Shown: positions 7,125-17,828 of the stretch, piece after piece
Position numbering within the stretch: position 1 is the stretch's first letter
How the letters are laid out: each line of letters begins with the position of its first letter
Origin: Streptomyces sennicomposti
GTDB taxonomy: Bacteria; Actinomycetota; Actinomycetes; Streptomycetales; Streptomycetaceae
Assembly (NCBI RefSeq): GCF_019890635.1
Contig: NZ_JAIOAB010000057.1
Location: forward strand, 1-48,517
Direction: 5' to 3'
DNA: 48,517 nt
Notes under the pieces: model-generated
Seen by the model: only the letters and a program-made list of their open reading frames with translations
Database searches by the model: none
Told to the model about the DNA's origin: nothing
Position numbers and translations under genes: made by a program

Positions 7125-8522
7125 ATGTCTCGACTGAGCCGCGAGAAGAAGCGGGAAGACAAGCGCGCCGCACGCGCGGCCGCGCCCGTGACGGCGCCGA
7201 TCGCCGTGCACGTGCCCGCGACCGGAGCCGCCTTCGGCGCCGGGGCCGCGGACGGCACCGGCGCCCCGGCCTGGGCCTCGGTCGACGGCGTACGGATCCA
7301 GTCGGCCCCCGGCGAGGAGATCCAGCAGGCCGTGCTGAACCATCTGCACCGCCTCGCCCTCGCCACCGGCCACCCCGTCCTCGCCACGGTGACCGACGAA
7401 CGCATCGGCTACGTCGTCCCCCTCCAGGTCAGCGGGGACGGCTCCAGCGCCTTCACGGCCGAACCCCTGCGCACGGGCCCGGCGGACCAGGCCGGACCGG
7501 CCGGACCCGCCGCGCGCCCGGCCGGGACCGTACGCCTGCGCAAGCCCGCCCCGGACGCGCCGCACCCGCACCGGCAGGACGGGCCGCCGTACGAGGACCG
7601 GGCCACGCACGTGCTGCGGCGGGTGCCGCAGCCGGCCCGGGAGCCCGAGCCGCCGTTCGGGCCGCGAGCGGTCCCGGCGGCGCGGCCCGAAGGCGAGCCC
7701 GCCGCCCCGGCCGCCGACGCCACGCCCGCCGTCCCGGCCGCCGACGCGTTCCCCGGTGCGGCCGCCGCTCCGCTCGGGCGGTTCGGGCCCCCGCCGGTGA
7801 TGGACGCGGCGTCGGCCGACGCGGGCCCGGGCCAGGCCCCCGGAACCGCGCGCGCCCCGGAGCCCCCCGCCGTCTTTGAGCCCGCGGCTCTCCCCGGCGC
7901 CCGGCCGGCCGGTCCCGCGAAGGCGCTCGTCGACCCGGAGGCCTATCTCGACCTCGACCCCGACTCCAAGCCCACCCCGCCCCGCGGTTTCGACGCGGTG
8001 GCCGAGGCGGTGCTCGGCGAGGACCCGAGGGACGCGGGCGGCCCGAGCGGCGTCGTGCTGCTAGCCGAACCGCTGGAGCGGGTCAACGAGGCGGTACGGG
8101 CCGGCCGTATCGAGGAGGCCGCGACCCTCGCCTCGGCCGCCGTCGAGGAGGCCTCCGGCACGCTCGGCCCGGACCACCCCGAGGTGCTGCGGCTGCGCGA
8201 ACTGTCGGCGTACGTCGCCTATCTGGCCGGCGACCCGCTGCACGCCTTCCGGCTCTCGGTCGACCTGGCCGGCGTCCACCGCCGCGCCGGCGACGCCGAG
8301 GGCGCCTACGGCAACGTACTGAGCGCGGCCACGGCATGGCGCGCGGTCCGCGACCCCGAGCAGGGCCTCGGTCTCGGCCGCGAACTGATCGGGCTGTGGA
8401 CCGAACTCGCCGCGGCGGGCGGCCCGGCCGCCGAGGACGCGGACGAACTGGAGTCCGCCCGCGCCCGCATGGACCGCCTCACCGAACGCGCCCGCAGGCA
8501 GGCGACCGAACCGAAGGACTGA
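7125..8522 (+). CDS. Tetratricopeptide-repeat protein of unknown function
   Basis: A 465-residue protein with three parts. A very basic N-terminus (SRLSREKKREDKRAAR) leads into a domain around residues 45-115 (PGEEIQQAVLNHLHRLALAT...IGYVVPLQV). A long Pro/Ala-rich linker covers residues about 120-290. The C-terminal helical region, about residues 300-465, has TPR-like helices with LASAAVEEASGTLGPDHPEVLRLRE and AGDAEGAYGNVLSAATAWR. The ATG at 7125 follows GAGGAAG; an ATG at 7098 is less well placed. It is divergent from the P-loop gene and probably belongs with it functionally. No enzymatic motif was recognised. Confidence 0.75.
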   Translation: MSRLSREKKREDKRAARAAAPVTAPIAVHVPATGAAFGAGAADGTGAPAWASVDGVRIQSAPGEEIQQAVLNHLHRLALATGHPVLATVTDERIGYVVPLQVSGDGSSAFTAEPLRTGPADQAGPAGPAARPAGTVRLRKPAPDAPHPHRQDGPPYEDRATHVLRRVPQPAREPEPPFGPRAVPAARPEGEPAAPAADATPAVPAADAFPGAAAAPLGRFGPPPVMDAASADAGPGQAPGTARAPEPPAVFEPAALPGARPAGPAKALVDPEAYLDLDPDSKPTPPRGFDAVAEAVLGEDPRDAGGPSGVVLLAEPLERVNEAVRAGRIEEAATLASAAVEEASGTLGPDHPEVLRLRELSAYVAYLAGDPLHAFRLSVDLAGVHRRAGDAEGAYGNVLSAATAWRAVRDPEQGLGLGRELIGLWTELAAAGGPAAEDADELESARARMDRLTERARRQATEPKD

Positions 8523-8530
8523 CGGGCGGA

Positions 8531-8640
8531 CCCGCAGCACCGACCCGCCCCGGAGGGCCCGCAGCACCGACCCGCCCCGGAGGACCCGCAGCACCGACCC
8601 GCCCCCGGAGGACCCGTCCCCGGAGGACCCGCGCCCCCGC
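8531..8640. repeat. 27-bp tandem repeat between convergent genes
   Basis: Units of about 27 bp start CCCGCAGCACCGACCCGCCC at 8531, 8558 and 8585. Two shortened CCCGG-AGGACCC units follow. The array fills the gap between the TPR gene and the convergent VOC gene. Confidence 0.85.
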
Positions 8641-8641
8641 C

Positions 8642-9130
8642 TCAGTGGACGCAGAACTCGTTGCCCTCCGGGTCCGTCAGGACCGTCCATTCCCCGGCGG
8701 GTTCCTTCACGTGCCGCAGCACGCTCGCCCCGAGCGCCTCCAGCCGCTCCACCTCCCGCGCGCGCCGGTCCTCGCCGGGATGCAGGTCGAGGTGGAGCCG
8801 GTTCTTGCCGGACTTCGGCTCCGGCACCCGCTGGAACAGCAGCCGCCGCCCCAGCCCCGTGCCCCGCTCCAGGTCGTACGGGTCGTCGGGATGCCGTACG
8901 CCGATCAGGTCCCGGAAGGCCGGGCGGCCGTGGAACTCGACGGTGGCCTCGCCCGGCAGCGCGCCGAGCTCCACCAGCCGCTCGATGAACGCGCTGTTGT
9001 CCTCGACCTCGTAGTGCAGCGCGGCGGCCCAGAAGTCGGCCTGCGCGTGCGGGTCGGCGGAGTCGATGACGAGCTTCCAGTGCACCGGTGCGGGCGCGGG
9101 GGCGTCGGGCGTCGCGGGCGTCTCTGTCAT
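8642..9130 (-). CDS. VOC (glyoxalase/bleomycin-resistance-like) family protein
   Basis: A 162-residue protein with two beta-alpha-beta-beta-beta units of the vicinal oxygen chelate fold. Unit 1 is about residues 17-80, starting HWKLVIDSADPHAQADFWAAAL. Unit 2 is about residues 105-162, containing NRLHLDLHPGEDRRAREVERLEALGA and the ending DPEGNEFCVH. These are hallmarks of the actinobacterial glyoxalase-like subgroup, which includes many proteins of unknown substrate. The first 15 residues are an Ala/Pro-rich extension. It appears monocistronic, with a promoter and palindrome close to its start. Confidence 0.85.
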   Translation of the reverse strand: MTETPATPDAPAPAPVHWKLVIDSADPHAQADFWAAALHYEVEDNSAFIERLVELGALPGEATVEFHGRPAFRDLIGVRHPDDPYDLERGTGLGRRLLFQRVPEPKSGKNRLHLDLHPGEDRRAREVERLEALGASVLRHVKEPAGEWTVLTDPEGNEFCVH

Positions 9131-9137
9131 ACGGCCC

Positions 9138-9160
9138 TTTATAGTGCGGCGCCGCGCACT
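9138..9160 (-). promoter_or_regulatory. Promoter and palindrome of the VOC gene
   Basis: On the minus strand a TATAAA -10 element (9138-9143) lies only 7 nt from the ATG, so the transcript is probably leaderless or nearly so. It abuts an AGTGCG-N6-CGCACT palindrome (9143-9160) that would act as an operator. No regulator gene is adjacent. Confidence 0.45.
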
Positions 9161-9249
9161 CCCGCCGCTTGTTCACCGACCCGGGGCGACCGCGTCGGAG
9201 GGACGGCACGGGCGCACCGCGTCCGCGCGCACGAGAACGCCCGAGGCGG

Positions 9250-10287
9250 CTACGCCTCCACCGGATCGGTGCTCGACCGGGGAGCGTCCGCCGCCCCGGC
9301 CCCGGCGGAACCGGCCGTACCGGCCGTACCGGCCAGGGCCGCCCCGGCGGACCCGTGGGCCTCGGCCCTGGCCGCCGCCTCCGCCCTGAGGCGGGCCGAG
9401 CGGCGGGCCGTGCGCAGGCCGTCCCAGGTCAGCATCGACAGGGCCAGCCAGACCAGGGCGAAGCCCGCCCACCGCGCGGGCGGCATCGACTCGTGGAAGT
9501 AGACGACGCCGAGCACGAACTGGAAGACCGGGGCGAGGTACTGGAGCAGCCCCAGCGTGGACAGCGGCACGCGGATCGCAGCGGCGCCGAAGCAGACCAG
9601 CGGCAGCGCGGTGACCACACCGGTGGAGGCGAGCAGCGCCGCGTGCCCGGCGCCCTCGCTCGCGAACGTCGCCTCGCCGTGCGCGCCCAGCCACAGCAGA
9701 TAGCCGAGCGCGGGCAGGAACTGCACCGCGGTCTCGGCGGCCAGCGACTCGACGCCGCCGAGGTCGACCTTCTTCTTCACCAGGCCGTAGGTGGCGAAGG
9801 AGAAGGCGAGACAGAGGGAGATCCACGGCGGCTGCCCGTAGCCGACGGCGAGGACCAGCACGGAGGCCGCGCCGGTGGCGACCGCCGCCCACTGCACGGG
9901 CCGCAGCCGCTCCTTGAGGATGAGCACGCCCATCGCGATGGTGACCAGCGGGTTGATGAAGTAACCGAGGGACGCCTCGACCACATGGCCGCTGTTGACG
10001 GCCCAGATGTAGACGCCCCAGTTGACGGTGATCACCGAGGCGGCGACCACGATCATGGCCAGCCTGCGCGGCTGGCGCAGCAGTTCCCCGGCCCATGCCC
10101 AGCGGCGTACGGCGAGCAGGGCCACGATCACGAAGGCGAGCGACCACACCATCCGGTGGGCGAGGATCTCCGCCGCGCCGGCCGGCTTGAGCAGCGGCCA
10201 GAACAGGGGCACCAGGCCCCACATCCCGTAGGCCGCGAAGCCGTTCAGCAGTCCTGTGCGCTTCTCGCCGCCCGGCTTGTCGGTCAC
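9250..10287 (-). CDS. rarD: RarD/EamA-family transporter
   Basis: A 345-residue inner-membrane protein with about ten hydrophobic segments arranged as two EamA repeats. GLLNGFAAYGMWGLVPLFWPLL begins the first segment. The family signatures LGYFINPLV and LKERLRPVQW lie mid-protein, and STLGLLQYLAPVFQFVLGV is a typical RarD ending. RarD proteins are drug/metabolite-superfamily permeases with mostly unknown substrates. The last 45 residues are a low-complexity Ala/Gly tail, partly a CCGTACCGG repeat. The GTG at 10285-10287 is preferred because AAGGAGGG lies just upstream; an upstream extension is only open frame. Confidence 0.88.
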   Translation of the reverse strand: MTDKPGGEKRTGLLNGFAAYGMWGLVPLFWPLLKPAGAAEILAHRMVWSLAFVIVALLAVRRWAWAGELLRQPRRLAMIVVAASVITVNWGVYIWAVNSGHVVEASLGYFINPLVTIAMGVLILKERLRPVQWAAVATGAASVLVLAVGYGQPPWISLCLAFSFATYGLVKKKVDLGGVESLAAETAVQFLPALGYLLWLGAHGEATFASEGAGHAALLASTGVVTALPLVCFGAAAIRVPLSTLGLLQYLAPVFQFVLGVVYFHESMPPARWAGFALVWLALSMLTWDGLRTARRSARLRAEAAARAEAHGSAGAALAGTAGTAGSAGAGAADAPRSSTDPVEA

Positions 10288-10343
10288 GGCCCCTCCTTCT
10301 CGCCCGCTGTGCCCGTACAGCAAGCAAGAAGGTAACGCCGGAC

Positions 10344-10393
10344 ACCCCCGCCTGTCATGCCCGTATCGCCATACGGTCATGACAGGCGGGGGT
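10344..10393 (-). terminator. Very long hairpin between the QorB-like gene and rarD
   Basis: A 16-bp perfect outer stem (10344-10359 with 10378-10393) continues, after one C-T mismatch, into a 6-bp inner stem (10361-10366 with 10371-10376) and a CGCC loop. It lies 30 nt downstream of the oxidoreductase gene on the same strand and about 57 nt before rarD, so it most likely terminates the former. There is no U tract. A role as operator for rarD is possible. Confidence 0.75.
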
Positions 10394-10423
10394 CGTGGGA
10401 CTCCGGCGTCCGGCGGGGACGGC

Positions 10424-11278
<855 letters not shown>

Positions 11279-11306
11279 GAGGTGAATCTCCTTGTGGGTG
11301 GCTTCT

Positions 11307-11363
11307 GGTACTCACCCTAGGAGGTGCACTAACTGTTCGTAAGTACCCACTTTGAAGTAAGGT
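11307..11363. promoter_or_regulatory. Divergent promoter/operator of the QorB-HxlR pair
   Basis: The 91-bp gap holds a GGTACT (11307) mirrored by AAGTACC (11341-11347), and a further GAAGTAAGGTAC block at 11354-11365. For the regulator, a TAAGGT -10 (11358-11363) ends 6 nt before the ATG, with a TTCGTA -35-like element 16 bp upstream. The regulator mRNA is therefore probably leaderless. The repeats overlap the promoter, as expected for autoregulation. Confidence 0.5.
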
Positions 11364-11369
11364 ACGGGC

Positions 11370-11816
11370 ATGACAGTAAGCATTAGGGAGACGGCAGGCG
11401 CGGGAGAGGCGGCGGCAGCCGCGCGCAGGGACGCCGATCCGGTGGCCCTGTGCCCGTACCGGCTGGTCCTGGAGCACGTCACCAGCCGCTGGGGCGTGCT
11501 CGCCCTGATCGAACTGCTGGAGCGCCCGCACCGCTTCAGCGAGCTGCGCCGCGCCATCGGCAAGGTGAGCGGGAAGCCGGTCAGCGAGAAGATGCTGACC
11601 CAGACGCTCCAGACCCTGGAGCGCGACGGCCTGGTCCACCGGGACGCCAAGCCCGTGATCCCGCCGCGCGTCGACTACTCCCTGACCGACCTCGGCCGCG
11701 AGGCCGCCGAACAGGTCCGCACCCTGGCCCGCTGGACCCAGCACCGCATGGCGGACGTCGAACGCGCCCGCCAGGCGTACGACGAGGCCCGTGCCGCACA
11801 GGCCCGGGCCTCGTGA
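11370..11816 (+). CDS. HxlR-family (DUF24) transcriptional regulator, QorR-like
   Basis: A 148-residue winged-helix repressor. Residues about 28-120 form the HxlR domain: CPYRLVLEHVTSRWGVLALIELLERPHRFSELRRAIG, followed by SEKMLTQTLQTLERDGLVHR, the recognition helix and wing. The Cys of the CPYR motif corresponds to the redox-sensing cysteine of QorR/HypR-type members. The N-terminus is Ala-rich and a short helical tail follows the wing. It is divergent from the quinone oxidoreductase and likely represses it until thiol-reactive or quinone compounds modify the cysteine. Confidence 0.88.
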   Translation: MTVSIRETAGAGEAAAAARRDADPVALCPYRLVLEHVTSRWGVLALIELLERPHRFSELRRAIGKVSGKPVSEKMLTQTLQTLERDGLVHRDAKPVIPPRVDYSLTDLGREAAEQVRTLARWTQHRMADVERARQAYDEARAAQARAS

Positions 11817-11916
11817 ACCGCGCTCGGCGGTGAGCCGTACGCGCACCGGTGCACAGGCGCCGGTGAGCCGTTCGCACCGATGAGCCGTACCGCCGGACGA
11901 GCGGCGGCCGGACGGC

Positions 11917-11952
11917 GTCTCAGCCGTCTCAGCCGTCTCAGCCGTCTCAGCC
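11917..11952. repeat. 9-bp minisatellite across the korB stop codon (4 units)
   Basis: Four units of GTCTCAGCC (GGCTGAGAC on the coding strand) overlap the korB stop. They place in-frame TGA codons at 11947, 11938, 11929 and 11920. It is the same 9-mer family as the array in the permease gene at 5161. Confidence 0.9.
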
Positions 11953-13018
11953 CACGACCGTCCAGGTGTCGCCGCCGGCCAGCAGGGCGGCCAGGTCGCC
12001 CTTGCCGCGCTGCTCGACCGCCGTGTCGAGCTGGTCGGCCATCAGCGTGTCGTAGACCGGGCGCTCGACGGACCGCAGGACGCCGATCGGGGTCTGGTGC
12101 AGGGTGTCCGGGTCGGCCAGCCGGGACAGCGCGAAGGCGGTGGTCGGGGAGGCGGCGTGCGCGTCGTGGACCAGGACGTCGGCCTCGTTCTCCGGCGTCA
12201 CGGTGACCACCTCCAGGTCGCCGGTGCGCGCGTCGCGCACGACACCCCGGCTGCCGTCCGGGCCGAACCGGATCGGCCGGCCGTGTTCGAGCCGGATCAG
12301 CGCCTCCTCGGCGCGCTGCTTGTCCTTGAGGGCGTCGAAGGCGCCGTCGTTGAAGATGTTGCAGTTCTGGTAGATCTCGATGAGCGCGGTGCCGGGGTGG
12401 GCGGCGGCCTGGCGCAGTACCTCGGTCAGGTGCTTGCGGTCGGAGTCGATGGTCCGCGCCACGAAGGACGCCTCCGCGCCGAGGGCCAGGGAGACCGGGT
12501 TGAACGGCGCGTCCAGGGAGCCCATCGGCGTCGACTTGGTGATCTTGCCGATCTCGGAGGTCGGGGAGTACTGGCCCTTGGTGAGGCCGTAGATCCGGTT
12601 GTTGAACAGCAGGATCTTGAGGTTGACGTTGCGGCGCAGGGCGTGGATGAGGTGGTTGCCGCCGATCGAGAGCGCGTCGCCGTCGCCGGTGACCACCCAG
12701 ACGCTCAGGTCACGCCGTGAGGTCGCCAGGCCGGTCGCGATGGCCGGGGCGCGGCCGTGGATGGAGTGCATCCCGTAGGTGTTGAGGTAGTACGGGAAAC
12801 GGGAGGAGCAGCCGATGCCGGAGACGAAGACGATGTTCTCCTTGGCCAGCCCCAGCTCCGGCATGAAGCCCTGGACGGCCGCGAGGATCGCGTAGTCGCC
12901 GCAGCCCGGGCACCAGCGCACTTCCTGGTCGGACTTGAAGTCCTTCATGGACTGCTCGGCCTCGGCCTTGGGCACCAGTGAGAGCGCCTGGACGGTGTCC
13001 CCCGTGCGGGTGGACGTC

Positions 13019-13026
<8 letters not shown>
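11947..13026 (-). CDS. korB: 2-oxoacid:ferredoxin oxidoreductase, beta subunit
   Basis: A 359-residue thiamin-diphosphate subunit. CPGCGD (near residue 38), the Cys of GIGCSSR, and QNCNIFND supply four cysteines for one [4Fe-4S] cluster. The thiamin/magnesium motif is GDGDALSIGGNHLIHALRRN, followed by NRIYGLTKGQYSPTS. With KorA it oxidatively decarboxylates a 2-oxoacid, probably 2-oxoglutarate, to the acyl-CoA and reduces ferredoxin in the cytoplasm. The two-subunit layout matches the actinobacterial, relatively oxygen-tolerant KorAB type. Its ATG overlaps the korA stop by 8 bases, so the pair is translationally coupled. Confidence 0.93.
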
Positions 13027-14947
<1,921 letters not shown>

Positions 14948-15200
14948 TGAACTGGACCTCCTTCGAGGCGGCTGTGGAAAGGCCTTCGCGAAGACCGTTC
15001 CCGGTTTCAACCCTACGACCGTCTGGTTCGCCTTCCCGGCACGGTTTCGCATGCTGGACGCGCCCGCGAGCCGGTCCCGATGCCTTGCTCCGTCACTCCG
15101 TGCCGACCCGCCGGACCTCCTTCGAAGCGCTCCGTGCCCGCTGCTCGCGCCGCCCTGGTGAACGGCCCGCACCACCCGTTACTGACTCAGTGTCAACCGG

Positions 15201-15860
15201 TCAGGAGTTCAGATAGGTGAGGACGGCGAGAACACGCCGGTGATCCCCGTCACTCTGCGCCAGACCCAGTTTCAGGAAGATGTTGCTGACGTGCTTCTCC
15301 ACCGCGCCGTCGCTCACCACCAGCTGCCGGGCGATCGCCGAGTTGGTCCGCCCCTCGGCCATCAGCCCCAGCACCTCCCGCTCCCGCGGCGTCAGATTCG
15401 CCAGCACGTCCTGCTTGCGGCTGCGGCCGAGCAGCTGTGCGACCACCTCGGGGTCCAGCGCCGTACCCCCCTCGGCCACCCGGACCACCGCGTCCACGAA
15501 CTCCCGCACCTCGGCGACCCGGTCCTTGAGCAGATAGCCGACCCCGCGGCTGGACCCGGCCAGCAGCTCGGTGGCGTACCGCTCCTCGACGTACTGCGAG
15601 AGCACCAGCACGCCCAGCTCCGGGTGCACCTTGCGCAGCCGCACCGCCGCCCGCACCCCCTCGTCGGTGTGCGTCGGCGGCATCCGCACGTCCGCGACGA
15701 CGACGTCCGGCAGCTCGCCCGCCTCGTACAGCTCGGTGACGGTCTTGATCAGCGCCTCGGCGTCCCCGACCCCGGCCACCACGTCATGCCCCCGGTCGGT
15801 CAGCAACCGGGTCAGGCCCTCTCTCAGCAGCACCGAATCCTCGGCGATGACCACCCGCAC
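15201..15860 (-). CDS. NarL/LuxR-type response regulator
   Basis: A 219-residue response regulator. The receiver domain (about residues 1-120) has acidic residues in VVIAEDSVLLREG, the phospho-acceptor Asp in PDVVVADVRMPP, and the Lys in VGYLLKDRV. The C-terminal LuxR helix-turn-helix is LTPREREVLGLMAEGRTNSAIARQLVVSDGAVEKHVSNIF. The GTG at 15858-15860 follows GGAGG and gives the usual VRVVIAED start; a GTG at 15872 is an alternative. It lies downstream of two sensor kinases, separated from the nearer by about 390 nt that contain a very large inverted repeat. It is probably their common output. Confidence 0.9.
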   Translation of the reverse strand: MRVVIAEDSVLLREGLTRLLTDRGHDVVAGVGDAEALIKTVTELYEAGELPDVVVADVRMPPTHTDEGVRAAVRLRKVHPELGVLVLSQYVEERYATELLAGSSRGVGYLLKDRVAEVREFVDAVVRVAEGGTALDPEVVAQLLGRSRKQDVLANLTPREREVLGLMAEGRTNSAIARQLVVSDGAVEKHVSNIFLKLGLAQSDGDHRRVLAVLTYLNS

Positions 15861-15872
15861 CCTGTCCTCCAC

Positions 15873-16248
15873 GCTCCTCGGCCCCCCACAGCCTCGTTCC
15901 CGGCCGTCCGCGCCGTCCGCACGGACGGCGGCACATGGCCCAGCATTCCAGCATCCCGACCGCGGCACGCCCGGGACCAGGGAAGTCCAGGGCTTTCTCG
16001 GGGCCGCGCGGGGCGATACCCCGGGGCGCGCAAGGGGCGTGACCCGGGGGCTTGAGGGGGCACATCTCAGGGGCGCACCAGGCCAGGACCGGTGCGCCCC
16101 TCCTTCTCGTACGACGTCCACGGCTCCGGGAACCCGGAGAGCCCGGCTTGTACGCCTCCGGGTCTCCCCCGGAGGAGCCGTACGAGCCGGCTCCTCCGGG
16201 GGAGACCCGGAGGAGCCGGCTCGTACGGCTCCGGGAGACCCGGCGGGT
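15873..16248. other. Gene-free stretch between response regulator and kinase
   Basis: No gene is supported here. The right half (about 16110-16245) is dominated by degenerate CCGGGAGACCCGG-type and GGAGGAGCCG blocks forming large inverted repeats. The left half has no recognisable feature other than the likely leader of the response regulator. Confidence 0.6.
16155..16232. repeat. 26-bp perfect inverted repeat with an overlapping alternative hairpin
   Basis: Fold A pairs 16155-16180 with 16188-16213: 26 bp, no mismatch, 7-nt loop. Fold B pairs 16174-16192 with 16214-16232: 19 bp, no mismatch. The two folds share bases and exclude each other, like attenuator structures. On the minus strand the element lies between the stop of the kinase gene (16249) and the response regulator start, so it may be a terminator, an attenuator or a mobile palindromic repeat. 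Confidence 0.9.
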
Positions 16249-17652
16249 TCAGCGCCGCCAGGGCAGCTCGGCCGTCACCCGGGTGGGCCCGCCGGCCGGC
16301 GAGTCGACCAGCAGGATGCCGTCCACCGCGTCCAGCCGCTCGGCCAGTCCCGCCAGCCCCGACCCGGCGGCGGCGTCCGCGCCCCCGTGCCCGTCGTCCG
16401 CGACCTGGAGCATCAGCCGGTCCTCGGAACGCCACACGTCCACCGTCGCGGACCGGGCCCGGCTGTGCTTGCTGACGTTCTGCAGCAGCTCGGAGACCGT
16501 GAAGTAGGCGATGCCCTCGATCGCCGGTGCCGGGCGTTCGGCCAGGTCCACCTCGACCGTCACCGGCACCGTGCAGCGCGAGGCCACCGAGGACAGCGCC
16601 GCGTCCAGACCGCGGTCGGTGAGCACCGCCGGGTGGATGCCTCGGGCCAGGTCGCGCAGCTCCTGGAGCGCCGTCTTCACCTCGCCGTGCGCCTCGTCCA
16701 CCATCCGCGCCGCCGCCCGCGGGTCCTCGGCCAGCTTCTCCTTGGCGAGTCCCAGGTCCATCGCCAGCGCCACCAGCCGGGCCTGCGCCCCGTCGTGCAG
16801 GTCCCGCTCGATGCGGCGCAGATCGGCGGCGGCCGTGTCCACCACGACCCCCCGGTCCGACTCCAGCTCCACCACCCGCGCCGACAGCCGCGACGGCCCG
16901 AGCAGCCCGTGCACCAGCACCCGGTCCACCGCCGTCAGCGCCCGCACGATCCACGGCGTGGCCAGCGTCAGCAGCAGCCCCACCAGCGCGGTCACCGTGA
17001 TCTCGAACGGGTTGTCGAGGTAGACGCTGTGGTGCTCGTCGCCGTAGAGCTGGATGCCGCCCTGGCCGGCCCACATCGGGAAGACCCAGAACCACAGCGG
17101 ATACGTCAGGAACGACCAGCCCACCGTCCAGAAGACGACGGCGACCACGAAGGAGAACACCGCCCACGGGAACTGCACCAGCGCGTAGAGCAGGGCCCGC
17201 CAGGACGCGCCGCTCCTGAGCACCGCCCCCGTCCAGGCCAGCACGCCCCGGCCGTCGGCCCGCAGCGGCTCCGGCTCGCCCACGTCCAGGCGGAGCAGCC
17301 CGCGCGCCCGCGCCCGCTCCACCACGCCGAGCAGCCGGCAGCCGGCCAGCGCGCCCGCCAGCACCGGGATGCCGAGGAACGTCACCAGCAGACCGGCGCC
17401 GAGCGAGGCCATGGTGACGGCGTAGACGAAGAGCAGGATGCCCATCGGCAGGCTCAGCAGCACATACGCCAGCTCCCGCCAGCTGCGCCCCTCGAACGGC
17501 GCCCGCAGGCCCGCGGGCAGCAGGTGCCGGCGGCGGCCGTCGCGCTCGTAGCCGTACTCGTACTCGTGCTCGGGGCCGTGTCCCCGCCCGGGTCCCCGCC
17601 CGGGTCCCCGCCCGTGTTCCGGTCCGAACCGAGTTCCGTACTGGGTGGCCAT
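16249..17652 (-). CDS. Sensor histidine kinase with putative sensor domain (copy 1)
   Basis: A 467-residue kinase. A Gly/Arg/Glu-rich N-terminus (about residues 1-40) precedes a four-helix membrane sensor region (about residues 55-235) beginning YVLLSLPMGILLFVYAVTMA. The dimerisation helix has the phospho-acceptor His in RRIERDLHDGAQARLVAL. The ATPase has an N box ELLQNVSKHS and G boxes DDGHGG and GSGLAGLAERLDAVDG. This is the NarX/DesK-like class that pairs with LuxR-type regulators, consistent with the regulator at 15201. It is a close paralog of the kinase at 17829. The ATG at 17650-17652 lacks an obvious ribosome site. Confidence 0.9.
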   Translation of the reverse strand: MATQYGTRFGPEHGRGPGRGPGRGHGPEHEYEYGYERDGRRRHLLPAGLRAPFEGRSWRELAYVLLSLPMGILLFVYAVTMASLGAGLLVTFLGIPVLAGALAGCRLLGVVERARARGLLRLDVGEPEPLRADGRGVLAWTGAVLRSGASWRALLYALVQFPWAVFSFVVAVVFWTVGWSFLTYPLWFWVFPMWAGQGGIQLYGDEHHSVYLDNPFEITVTALVGLLLTLATPWIVRALTAVDRVLVHGLLGPSRLSARVVELESDRGVVVDTAAADLRRIERDLHDGAQARLVALAMDLGLAKEKLAEDPRAAARMVDEAHGEVKTALQELRDLARGIHPAVLTDRGLDAALSSVASRCTVPVTVEVDLAERPAPAIEGIAYFTVSELLQNVSKHSRARSATVDVWRSEDRLMLQVADDGHGGADAAAGSGLAGLAERLDAVDGILLVDSPAGGPTRVTAELPWRR

Positions 17653-17676
17653 CGACGTCGTCCGTTCCCCTCGTGA

Positions 17677-17710
17677 GCCGCTGGTGCCGCTGTGCCGCTG
17701 GTGCCGCTGT
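17677..17710. repeat. 17-bp direct repeat (2 units) between the two kinases
   Basis: Two exact copies of a GCCGCTGGTGCCGCTGT unit lie in the 176-bp gap between the kinase genes, and a decayed third follows. No other feature is seen in the gap. Confidence 0.8.
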
Positions 17711-17828
17711 GCCGTTGGGCAAGGTGCCGTGGTGCGGTCGCGGTGGTCTTCCCGTGCTGCCTCCAGCCTGCTCGGCCGCAGGTCACGGGACCATGGAGCG
17801 CGTCGGCGTCTTGACCGGGGGGTTTTCC

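Noticed and set aside
9169..10335. Plus-strand frame opposite rarD
   Set aside because: Arg/His/Gln-rich composition with no domain; mirror of the RarD coding strand.
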